Assembly (NCBI GenBank): GCA_947034895.1
Contig: OX344762.1
Coordinates: 73,464,981-73,528,980, forward strand
Reading direction: 5' to 3'
DNA: 64,000 nt
Source: Rhytidiadelphus loreus
Taxonomy: Eukaryota; Streptophyta; Bryopsida; Hypnales; Hylocomiaceae
Shown: piece after piece, positions 1-8,873 of the stretch
Position numbering within the stretch: the first letter of the stretch is position 1
Layout: every line of letters begins with the position of its first letter
The notes under the pieces: generated by a model
Databases searched by the model: none
Told to the model about the DNA's origin: nothing
The model's input: only the letters and a program-made list of their open reading frames with translations
Program-made: the position numbers and the translations under genes

Positions 1-363
1 CCTATAGGTGAATCCCACATCACCTGACTTTAAACACAAGGTGTCAGAGAAAGTGCTCTGGGTTGATGACTGGTCAACGCCAACATGGGTGAAGGCGATG
101 CTCAAATTGGTGACTCTTAGCAAATTACCATCTCATGTTGGTTATCACATGATTGATATTCAAGAGAATGTACTACCAAATAGGTATTGGCACGAGCTTG
201 AGATTTGTCTTTTTGTTTCAGGAAAGTTCCCACGTTATGAACACTGTTCTCAGGAAGAATGTATTGATGAGACAGATTTCTGAAGGACAGGTTTCGAAGA
301 AGAAACACCTTGGTCACCAGTGCAAGGGAGTCTCAGCAAGCTGTTCGAGTTGGCGGTGGGCGT
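1..363 (+). other. 5' flank / possible leader of the PPR gene
   Basis: No complete gene is visible. A pyrimidine-rich stretch ending in CAG at 221 looks like a 3' splice site, so an upstream non-coding exon may join here. The frame it opens ends at a stop at about 395 and overlaps the PPR start in another frame, so it would act as an upstream ORF at most. The PPR frame is open from 271 but has no ATG before 364. Confidence 0.4.
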
Positions 364-2475
364 ATGCACATGCGAAGCGCAAGAACCACGAGTGAAGCAA
401 TTGATATTTTGAAGAACCGATTACAACAAGGCATTGCTATTGAGTCGTACACTTATGTTGAAGTTCTGAAGCGGTGCTTGAATCAGGAAGACCTTACAGG
501 AACAGAGCAAGTTCATAAGTGCATCATTGAGAGTGGCATGCAGCAGAATATATTTGTGGCTACGAACCTATTGAGTGCCTACATCAGATGTGGGAGACTG
601 GAGGATGCACGCAGAGTGTTCGACCGACTTTTGAAGAAGGATGTTATTAGTTGGAACGTCATGATTGGAGGTTATGCTCTGCACAGTTGTGCGGAAGATG
701 TCATGGAAGTTTTCAATCAAATGAGAAAGGAAGGTATGCAACCTGATGCAGTTACTTACTTGAGCACCCTGAAGGCATGTGCGAGCCCATCAGCTTTAAA
801 GTGGGGCGAGGAAGTTCATGCATATATCAGAGAGGGTGGGTTTGAATCAGATGTTCGTGTAGGGACTGCGCTCCTTAAAATGTATGCGACGTGTGGGAGA
901 ATGAAAGAGGCAAGAGAGACTTTTGATGCGTTGTCGAGTCGCAATTTGATTACCTGGAATGTGATGATTGGAGCATATGCCGAAAGTGGTTTTGGTGAGG
1001 AAGCATATCGACTTCTTCTCCAAATGAAACGGGAAGGCTTCAAACCAGATGCAATCACGTATTTGAACATCCTGAATGCATGTGCAAGCGCAGAGGCTTT
1101 GGAAAGGGTGAAGGACGTTCACAGCCATGCCCGTGAATCAGGATTTGAGTTGGATTTACGCGTGGGCAGCGCTCTTATCCACATGTATGCGAAGAGCGGA
1201 AATGTGGACGATGCCCGCCTAGTTTTTGACAGATTGAGGGAACGGGATGTAGTCACGTGGACTGCGTTGATTGGAGGACTTGCGCAACATGGTTGTGGGC
1301 ATGAAGCATATGAAATGTTTATCCGTATGCAACAAGAAGGCTTCAAACCAGATCCTGTGACTTATGTGAGCATCTTGAATGCATGTGCAAGTGCAGGGGG
1401 GGTGGACTGGGTGAAGGAGGTTCACAGCCATGCCCTTCAATCAGACTTTGAGTTGGATTTGCGTTTGGAGAATACGCTGGTCCACATGTATGCAAAATGT
1501 GGCAGTATTGATGATGCGCGACTAGTCTTTGAGAGAATGGGAGAGCGGGACGTGATTTCATGGAACGCGATGATGGGTGGATTTGCGCAACATGGATGTG
1601 GGTCCGAGGCTCTAGAAGTCTTCAGGAATATGATTGCAGCTGGTGTGGAGCCTGATGGGTACTCATTTGTGGCAGTGTTGTCGGCCTGTAGTCATGCAGG
1701 CCTTGTTGATGAAGGCCGTCGACTCTTTCAGGCTATGTCGCAAGATTATGGGATCGTTCCCAGTGCGTTGCATTGGACCTGCATGGTGGACATTCTTGGG
1801 CGGGCAGGGCACCTGAAGGAAGCGAAGCTCTTGATTGATACTATGCCAGTTGAACCAGATGGAACGATTTGGGGAGCCTTGCTTGGTGCTTGTAGATCTT
1901 ATGGTAACGTGGAGTTGGGTGAACTTGCGGCTCAAGAGTGTTTCAAGTTGGAACCCAGTAACGCCTCTGCTTACGTGCTCCTCTCCAACATATATGCTGC
2001 AGCTGAGAAGTGGGAGAAGGTTTCATGGGTGCGTACTATGATGCAGGAGAGAGGTATACGCAAGGATCCAGGTCGAAGCTGGATCGAAGTTGGTAACAAG
2101 ACTCATTCCTTTATCGTAGGGGACACATCTCACCCAGAAACGACGGAGATATACGCGGAGCTTAGCAGATTGACTGAGAAAATCAAGGCCGAAGGGTACC
2201 TTCCCGATACCCGGCTTGTGTTGCATGACGTTAATGAGAGCGATAAAGAGTTCTCTCTCTGCTCTCATAGTGAGAGGTTGGCTGTTGCTTATGGACTTAT
2301 TTCCGCACCTAGTAGTAAACCAATTCGTGTTTACAAGAATCTGCGGGTGTGTTCAGATTGTCATACAGCAACCAAATTGATCTCCAAAGTGACTAGAAGA
2401 GAGATTGTGGTGAGAGATGCAAATCGCTTTCATCACTTCAAAGATGGCTTGTGTTCTTGTCAAGATTACTGGTGA
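364..2475 (+). CDS. PLS-class pentatricopeptide repeat protein with E and DYW deaminase domains
   Basis: Intronless ORF of 703 aa from the first in-frame ATG (a second ATG lies two codons on). Tandem PPR units of about 35 residues carry the usual signatures (VFD/VFE, ISWN, LIGG, GFKPDAVTY, NACAS, HMYAKCG). An E/E+ region with the PG-type motif GRSWIEV follows, then a C-terminal DYW domain. The deaminase zinc site is complete: HSE at about residues 635-637 and CSDC at about 663-666. The second zinc cluster, HH...CSC, precedes the terminal DYW. The family converts C to U in organelle transcripts, with the PPR units reading RNA upstream of the edited C, so the protein should be imported into chloroplast or mitochondrion. 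The N-terminus is short and the targeting peptide is not obvious, so an upstream coding exon is possible. The end reads CSCQDYW, where most members have CSCGDYW. The target site cannot be read from here with confidence. Confidence 0.93.
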   Translation: MHMRSARTTSEAIDILKNRLQQGIAIESYTYVEVLKRCLNQEDLTGTEQVHKCIIESGMQQNIFVATNLLSAYIRCGRLEDARRVFDRLLKKDVISWNVMIGGYALHSCAEDVMEVFNQMRKEGMQPDAVTYLSTLKACASPSALKWGEEVHAYIREGGFESDVRVGTALLKMYATCGRMKEARETFDALSSRNLITWNVMIGAYAESGFGEEAYRLLLQMKREGFKPDAITYLNILNACASAEALERVKDVHSHARESGFELDLRVGSALIHMYAKSGNVDDARLVFDRLRERDVVTWTALIGGLAQHGCGHEAYEMFIRMQQEGFKPDPVTYVSILNACASAGGVDWVKEVHSHALQSDFELDLRLENTLVHMYAKCGSIDDARLVFERMGERDVISWNAMMGGFAQHGCGSEALEVFRNMIAAGVEPDGYSFVAVLSACSHAGLVDEGRRLFQAMSQDYGIVPSALHWTCMVDILGRAGHLKEAKLLIDTMPVEPDGTIWGALLGACRSYGNVELGELAAQECFKLEPSNASAYVLLSNIYAAAEKWEKVSWVRTMMQERGIRKDPGRSWIEVGNKTHSFIVGDTSHPETTEIYAELSRLTEKIKAEGYLPDTRLVLHDVNESDKEFSLCSHSERLAVAYGLISAPSSKPIRVYKNLRVCSDCHTATKLISKVTRREIVVRDANRFHHFKDGLCSCQDYW

Positions 2476-3314
2476 TGAGTTTGGCAATCTCAATTATTTG
2501 TGAAGCACAAGTCTAATTTCTTGAAACCTTTGATGATCTTTGGCTAGTAGATTACGATTGAATTAGCCGATTGATGTTCAAATGAGAGCACTAGAAGGCT
2601 CCTCCAAGCCAAATTGCAAACGATTAGATCATAAGTCTAAAAGAGAAAAAGAAAATGCCCTGAACTGGAAGATCTATATTGAATTTCAGTACTGTAGTGT
2701 TTTCGCTTACACTGCCAATATACGTAAATGAAACAATTTTTTTTTTGAGAAAACTTGAAATTACTGTTAATTCTTTAAGAAAAAAGTGAAGAAAACTCAT
2801 ATCAAATACAAAATATGTTCAAAAAATTAGAATTTTTTGCCACGTATATGTTATATTGTTTATCATCATGGTATAAACCAAAGTTACCTTGTCATTATAG
2901 AATTATGAAATCAACAAACAATGGTTATAGACCCAAGTTTAGAAATTCAATAAAATATTGAATTTATATTTTATTTTATTTTTTTCAAAATTCAATAAAA
3001 TATTGAGTTTAAATTTTATTTTATTTTTTTCAATTGTTATAAAAACTATACTTGATAAGTTTCATTTTATCAATTGGACACAAATTCAAAAAATATCAAT
3101 TTTATAGCTAGAAATCACATCAAGAGTATATAGCAAGAAGTGGATAAAATACAATAGAAGGGAGATCCATGGATTAATAATACAATAGTGAGGGAATATT
3201 CAATACTATTCACTTAAAATACACTCAAGCTACTCCCCTCCTTAACAATTTGGATGAAGAATTGTATTTTTCATCCTACAATCCTTCTTGAAATCATCCA
3301 AAGGACACAAATCA
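2476..3314. other. 3' flank of the PPR gene, AT-rich
   Basis: No gene is seen. The first 200 bp probably include the PPR 3' UTR. The rest is AT-rich intergenic DNA with one local tandem duplication. Confidence 0.4.
2943..3031. repeat. Two-copy tandem duplication, about 44 bp unit
   Basis: Two adjacent units, 2943-2986 and 2987-3031, each start with AAATTCAATAAAATATTGA and end in a T-rich run. They differ at only a few positions, so the duplication is recent or young. Confidence 0.75.
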
Positions 3315-4607
3315 TCCCTAAATGCCCAAACTACATTTTTTTGGCAACATAGCAATTTGGAGCAACTCACTATGAATGGAGTTTTTATTTTATTCTCACA
3401 CAACATGTACCCAAGGAGTAGCTTTAAGGTTCAATAATTTTCATAACTTTCGACTACATGGTTAAAAAGTTATTGTATGATATGTAGTTTTTATTACTCA
3501 ATGGGCAACCTAGGAAGTAAAAAAAACTTCTTTGAAAATCACTTTAAGAAAAAAATTGAAATTGGTTTTCTAGATTTATATATATATATATATGTGAAAA
3601 GCTTTGAATAATTCCATTTTGATTAATGAGATGAATGTTATGAGGAGTTTTAGTTTGTGGTAGTTTGTAGGTAGTTATGGAATCTCTACTCTAAAATAAA
3701 CTTTGAAGTCCTTTGTTTAACTCAATTTTAAATATTTTTGGAAAAAAATAAAAACATTAAGTGTAGATTGTTTATTACAACATTACAACCATTGGGATTG
3801 GCATTTTTCAATTTCATAAATAAATTGTTAACAATTTAGTATATTTAATCATTATCTACCTCTTTCTATTTACTATTTTTTTCCTATATGTTGTACAATT
3901 CCAAATGATCTGAAAATTTTCAAGCATGTAGCGAACTTGCCTTGAAGAAGGAATCTAAAGCATTAGAAGATATTTAAGGCCTGCAAAGGTCCATTTCAGG
4001 CCTATTCCCTTATTGTTCCCCCCGGCAACAAGGGAACAGTCGCTTGTTAGAAAAAAAATTTAAAAAAATTTAAATTTAAATTTCTAATACATGGAAAAAA
4101 GTTGATTTAAAAAAAATAAAAAATATGACATGGCACAATCGCTACCACATCGGACTGCGCCAATGGTAGCATTCCTTGCATGATTGGGACTGATTTCACA
4201 GTTGGGAACTCACGGGCTTCCAGAGGCCCCAAAAATCTTCTAATGAGTAACAACCATTTTAGACATTTTTTCATACAAATGTGACCTTGTGAAGTGCAGC
4301 TGCCCGATTTTTTGTAGGGCCTAAAAAAAATATTGAACATTTAGGACTTAATTTGGATGTAATGTTCTCATTTGAATCATTTCATTTGCAAAATCAAAAT
4401 TTTATTACTTCAAATGCTAATATCTTGCAGTCTACACAGTGGAAACTCCAAAAAAAAATTCCACATCTTCTCAAACCAACATAATACAATATCCTACGGT
4501 TACATATATCTAAAAATGTTTTTTTTTTCTAAAATTTGGTACTTGTCCTAGAAATGGTAGTTTGGGAGCGATTTTGGTGAAAACATATTCCAAATCATTT
4601 AGGCGGG
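3315..4607 (+). mobile_element. piggyBac-like (TTAA) MITE, copy e, interrupted
   Basis: Aligns along its length with the element at 6994-8873. Shared blocks include TTTTCATAACTTT, CCATTTTGATTAATGAGATG, AACTTTGAAGTCCTTT, TTGGGATTGG and TTGTGAAGTGCAG. The right end is AGGCGGG followed by TTAA (4608-4611). The left end is decayed: CCCTAAATGCCC follows TCAT instead of TTAA, so this boundary is approximate. Removing the nested CATTAG element (3961-4245) and an extra block of about 75 bp near 4320-4400 leaves about 930 bp, the family size. No transposase is present. This copy is the unoccupied reference for two insertions in copy a. Confidence 0.72.
3961..4245. mobile_element. CATTAG-terminus MITE, 285 bp
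   Basis: Perfect ends CATTAGAAGAT / ATCTTCTAATG extend to a 15-bp inverted repeat with one mismatch. The element interrupts copy e exactly where the sister copy reads straight through (about 8585: TAAAG then AAACACC). The centre holds A/T homopolymer runs. The flanks suggest a 2-3 bp target duplication (AG). Two related elements lie at 9381-9661 and 23232-23594. Confidence 0.75.
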
Positions 4608-4628
4608 TTAACCTGAGAAGAACCTTTA

Positions 4629-5803
4629 CACTAGAGGAACCCCGTGTTTTTAGTGGTGTTTTTAAAGACATGAAAGTATGTTTTTTTCAATTAATGGTAT
4701 GTCAACTCTAATGTCACCTAAAATCCATTGTAAGCAGCATTTCCACAAACGGCTAAAATCTACTATAACGTGCCCTAATGTTTGCATGTTTCATGAAAAC
4801 GGTTGTTGATACCTTGTGTTTTCACTCTCCAAATGCTTGCCACGTAGATGCCACATGGCAGCCACATCATCTTCTTTTTCTTCGGGCAATGTCTTTTTTT
4901 ATTAATAAAAAAATCATCATCATAATACAACACGTGATGTGCCTCACTGAAAAATACAAATGGCATTAATTGTATGAAATAATTATTTAGAAATAATAAT
5001 AATAATTTTTAATTCCAAAAAAAATGAACAAGAAAAATTGTCAAATTCACCACAACTTTACTATCTATTCAAAAGAATTTTTAGTGGCAAAGTTAAGTAA
5101 TTATTTCATTGGCATTTAGTGAGAATGAAGGGTGGAGAGGTCCTTTTTATACTGAAATTCATCATCCATTCATGACAAAGGATATGGGATAATTCACAAA
5201 TGAGAACTTGACTACATTATATGTGGATGTTGTTTTAAACATGAGGACGTTTTTTTTGACATCTACATGTTATTTCCAACATCTAGAGGTTGTTTTAAAC
5301 ATGTGGATGTTTATTTAGACATTTCAATTTTGAAAAAAAAATTGCTTTACATATCCCATATGGTTTGTTTTACTTCCTACCACCCCACTTGTATAAAGAG
5401 ATTCTTTTTTCATCCATAGTATACATCCATCAATTTTCTTTTTTTTCCAAAGCATGCCACATGGCTATTCTTTCCCAATTTTTTTCAAATCCAGTCAACA
5501 TTTTACATTAGCCTGCAATAACTTACAAAAATTTATTCAAGTAAATCCAAAAACCCTAGTCGATGTGGTACTTCCATGTTTTTTGGGACGTTTTAGTAAG
5601 CGTCACCATGTTTTATTTGATGTTCAAAAAAACATACGTGTCCCTTGTGTCATCCACTTGTTTTTGCTCTACCGTCCCCATGTCTTTTCCAACATTAGCA
5701 AAAATCTGCCTCCCATGGGTTTAGAATTTGTGACACATTGATGTCAATGAAAACATGACCCATTTCTTCATAACACCACAAAAAACACGGGTTTCTTATA
5801 GTG
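4629..5803. mobile_element. Non-autonomous CACTA element, 1175 bp
   Basis: Left end CACTAGAGGAACCCCGTG. The right end is its imperfect inverse (ACGGGTTTCTTATAGTG), and the inverted repeat continues to about 30 bp through GTGTTTTT.GTGGTGTT. A 3-bp target duplication TTA flanks it (4626-4628 and 5804-5806), as expected for CACTA/En-Spm transposons. No transposase ORF is present. Within it, near 5220-5310, a short motif (TGTGGATGTTGTTTTAAACA and variants) is repeated. The stretch 5100-5440 resembles the interior of the TA-flanked element at 7167-7959. It starts only about 20 bp after copy e ends. Confidence 0.82.
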
Positions 5804-6989
5804 TTAGGACAATAAGTATCCCATGGATGACTTTTTGTGGTATTGTAGAAACATGGAATGCACCTAATGGTTCAAAAAATAAATCATTTTTGACCAAGTA
5901 CTTATCATTGAAGAAATATCATTCTACTAAGGTTAACTCTAAAAGGACATGGCAAAAAAAAATATTGTATTCAAGGCAAAAAAAAATTGTCCATACATAT
6001 TGTAATAAAGCACATTATCCAAATGTCTAAACACAAAGTAGGAAAAAGTGTTGAACATGATAAATTTGGAAGTATCGGATGGGTCTAAATTAGTTGTTAG
6101 TATAACTTGGAGTAAATATGTATTTATGGGTGGTGAGCTATGGCTCTGGTGAACAAGAGAACAATGATTGCTTTGATAGGAATGATGACCTCCAATCAAC
6201 ATCCCGGTCATCTGTTCATTGAATGGAGTGGTACGTGTGATTTAGGTGGTAGTTGCAAGAGTGACAAAGAAGAAAACACGCCAATCACAAGACCCCTCGG
6301 TGATTCCACTTCATTGGCCTTGACTCTGCCTCTACTTGAACTATGTATACTACTCTCTCGGATGCCCCTTGCGATCGAAACCAACATCATAGTGCTTCTG
6401 TAGAATTGACACTATCCTTGAAAATGTAGCTATCAATGATCTCTCCCTTGAATTCACTTCTTTTAGCAAAACTTGAGAATTCCAATGAACTAATCTTACA
6501 TTTTCAATATAGCCTACAACTTTATAGCAATTGAAAATTTGTCATTGCCTTGTAATTGATGTTTCCTTCTACATTGCACTGTCTTGCAACTCCCATATGT
6601 TTGCCTTCTAAGGCAATGTTGTGCACTCCTCCTTTTCAATAACATCCAACTCCACTGCCTATTTGGATTGCAAGAGTGACATTAAAAACTACTAAAAAAA
6701 TTGACAAAGCCTCACCCAACAATGGGATCTATGAAAATGAGCTCGCCGTAAGGCATTCGTATCCTTATAATAGCTTCAATGAGTCCCAAACAACACTCTA
6801 CAAGTTAAATTCAATATACCAAATAAAAGTGTGTTAAGTTAGACTTGAGCTCTACTTCAATCCTACCTCAACATACTTTTTCCTTTTTATTTAGATTTAA
6901 ATTCAATAGAAAAAAACAAAAGTGTATTGAGCTAGGCTTGAGCTCTACCTCAAATCTACCTCAACACACTTTTTGATTTTGATTTTGAT
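5804..6989. other. Intergenic, no gene recognised
   Basis: The part at 6130-6400 is less AT-rich than its surroundings and open for about 85 codons on both strands, but shows no recognisable domain, splice context or start context. I see no RNA gene. A local tandem duplication lies at the right end. Confidence 0.4.
6827..6974. repeat. Diverged tandem duplication, two units of about 55 bp
   Basis: AAGTGTGTTAAGTTAGACTT... (6827-6880) and AAGTGTATTGAGCTAGGCTT... (6920-6974) both continue with GAGCTCTAC.TCAA and end in CAACAYACTTTTT. The ends of each unit are also inversely complementary, so the transcript could fold. Confidence 0.65.
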
Positions 6990-7166
6990 TTAATCTCTAA
7001 AAGACCAAGTTGTGTTTTTTATGGCAAAATAACAATTTTGGGCAGCTTACTACAAATGGAATTTTTTTCTTTGAAATTTTCACACACCATGTGGACAAAA
7101 ATTTTCTTTGAGGCCCGATAATTTTCATAACTTTGGACTGCATGGTTAAAATGTTATTGTATAATA

Positions 7167-7959
7167 CCGTAGTACCTTATCAAGTTCGGCGAAAATTAAT
7201 TGTTTTTTAAGAATATTGTAATTTCAGAAAATTATAATGATAATTGCCAAAAATCCTGAAAATTGATAATACCGATTGCCGACATAAATGGAAATATGTC
7301 AACTTTAGGGATCGTACAAAATTCAACAAGAATTAAATGACCAAGTTGTCTATTGTAGTAGAATGTTCAATGTAAAGTCCAATGACTACCATCAAGAATT
7401 CTTTTGATGGAAACATGAAGAAAGTTCTTTATTGAACTTTTGTGAGAATAAAGGATGGAGATGTCTTTTTTATAATGAAATCCATTGTCCGTCATGAACC
7501 CTCAAAAGATATGGAATAATTTGAAGATGAGAGCTTGACCGCTCATAATCAAAAAGTAGAACTTAACTATGAGCGGTTGAGCACCTACTAATCCTAACCA
7601 TTTACATAACCCACATGGATTGTTATACTCTTACCATCCAATTTGTATGAAGAGCTTGTCTTTCTCAACTTCACACACATCTTTGAAAGTTGCTCTTAGG
7701 GCTACAGTGTGAATAACAACTCAATGTCCTTGCACTATAAGTAGAGTGGAATAGAAAAATCATTACTTGCAATAAGTAGTGGAGGAAAACATTTTTGTTT
7801 GCAACATTTCTTTGAAAAACGTTACAACTGCCGAATGTGATAGAATTAAACTATATTTAAGAAGAAATTTCTATTAAATGCTTTTCTACAGCCAAAGTGA
7901 AAATCGAAAATTTTATTAATTATTTGGCAATTTTTACCGAACCTGATAAGGTACTACGG
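7167..7959. mobile_element. TA-flanked inverted-repeat element (Tc1/mariner-like), 793 bp
   Basis: The ends CCGTAGTACCTTATCA and its inverse extend to about 25-30 bp with few mismatches (next GTTCGG). It is flanked by TA (7165-7166 and 7960-7961). The sister copy e carries the undisturbed target at 3481-3482 (TGATATGTAG). No transposase is present. Interior sequence at about 7440-7680 is related to 5130-5440. The TA duplication suggests Tc1/mariner, but the terminal sequence is not the common Stowaway CTCCCTCC, so the superfamily is tentative. Confidence 0.8.
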
Positions 7960-8340
7960 TATGTAGTTTTTTTATCCGTATTCAAATAGTTTGGGGCTTT
8001 GGACGGATCTCAAAATATCACCTTTTTCACAAACAAAAGTTTGAAATTGGCTGTCTAGATTTATATATACATGGAAAGCTTTAAATCATTCCATTTTGAT
8101 TAATGAGATGAAAGTTATGAGGAGTTTTAGTTTGCAGGCACTATTTATGGAATGTCTAATCTAAAATAAACTTTGAAGTCCTTTATTTTACTCAATTTTC
8201 AATATTTTTTGAAAAAAATAAAATCATAAGATGTAGAGTGTTTGTTAGAACATTACAACTATTGGGATTGGTATTTTTTAAATCCATAACTAAATTCTTA
8301 ATAATTTTGTATTTTGAATCATTCTCTATTTCTTTCTACT

Positions 8341-8492
8341 CACTAGAGGAAAATTTTGTTGAACTCAACAAAATCAATCTGACATTTTTCTACAATTTCT
8401 ATTTTCCAACACAAAATTTTGCGTTGGAAAACAGAAATCGCAAAAAAATGTCAGATTGATTTTGTTGAGTTCAACGCAATTTTCTTCTAGTG
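8341..8492. mobile_element. CACTA MITE, 152 bp hairpin
   Basis: Almost the whole element is one inverted repeat. It begins CACTAGAGGAAAATT and ends AATTTTCTTCTAGTG, with long arms reading TTGAACTCAACAAAATCAAT and a small loop around TTTTGCGTTGG. The 3-bp target duplication is ACT (8338-8340 and 8493-8495). The matching unoccupied site is ATT at 3868-3870 in copy e. The ends match the large CACTA element at 41353-44781. Confidence 0.88.
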
Positions 8493-8873
8493 ACTTACTA
8501 TTTTTTTCCTATATGTTGTACAATTCTAAATGATCTGAAAGTTTTCAAGCATATAGCCAATTTGTCTTGAAGAATGAACTTAAAGAAACACCACCATTTT
8601 GAACATTTTTTCATACAAATGTGACCTTGTGAAGTGCAGTTGTCTAGTTTTTTGTGGGACCCCAAAAGGATTTTTGTCACTTCAAACTCTAGTATTTTGC
8701 AATCCACATGGTGGAAATTCTTGAAAAACTTTCTACATATTTTCAAACAATGTACCACAAGATCCTATGGTTGCATGTGTCCAAGAATGTTTTTTTCTAA
8801 AATTTGATAATTATATTAGAAATGACAATTTTGGAGCGGTTTTGGTGAAAGCATATTGAAGGAACTTTAGGGG

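Larger units (their letters stand above)
6994..8873 (+). mobile_element. piggyBac-like (TTAA) MITE, copy a, with two nested insertions
   Basis: Flanked by TTAA on both sides (6990-6993 and 8874-8877). The termini TCTCTAAAAGACC and GGAACTTTAGGGG are inverse variants of the family end CCCCTAAAGTCCC. The outer length is 1880 bp. Removing the nested TA element (793 bp plus TA) and the CACTA MITE (152 bp plus 3) leaves 930 bp, matching the intact copy at 29341-30265 (925 bp). There is no transposase, so it is non-autonomous. TTAA duplication and C-rich ends point to piggyBac; this assignment is inferred from ends only. Confidence 0.8.

Noticed and set aside
8..283. Open frame at the left edge (91 codons from a GTG)
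   Set aside because: No ATG, no recognisable domain, and the region is better explained as leader or intron before the PPR gene.
816..2268. Several minus-strand open frames across the PPR gene
   Set aside because: They mirror the repetitive PPR coding sequence and show no independent coding features.
6140..6403. Both-strand open frames in a GC-richer patch considered as a gene
   Set aside because: No domain, no splice-linked neighbours and no conserved start context.
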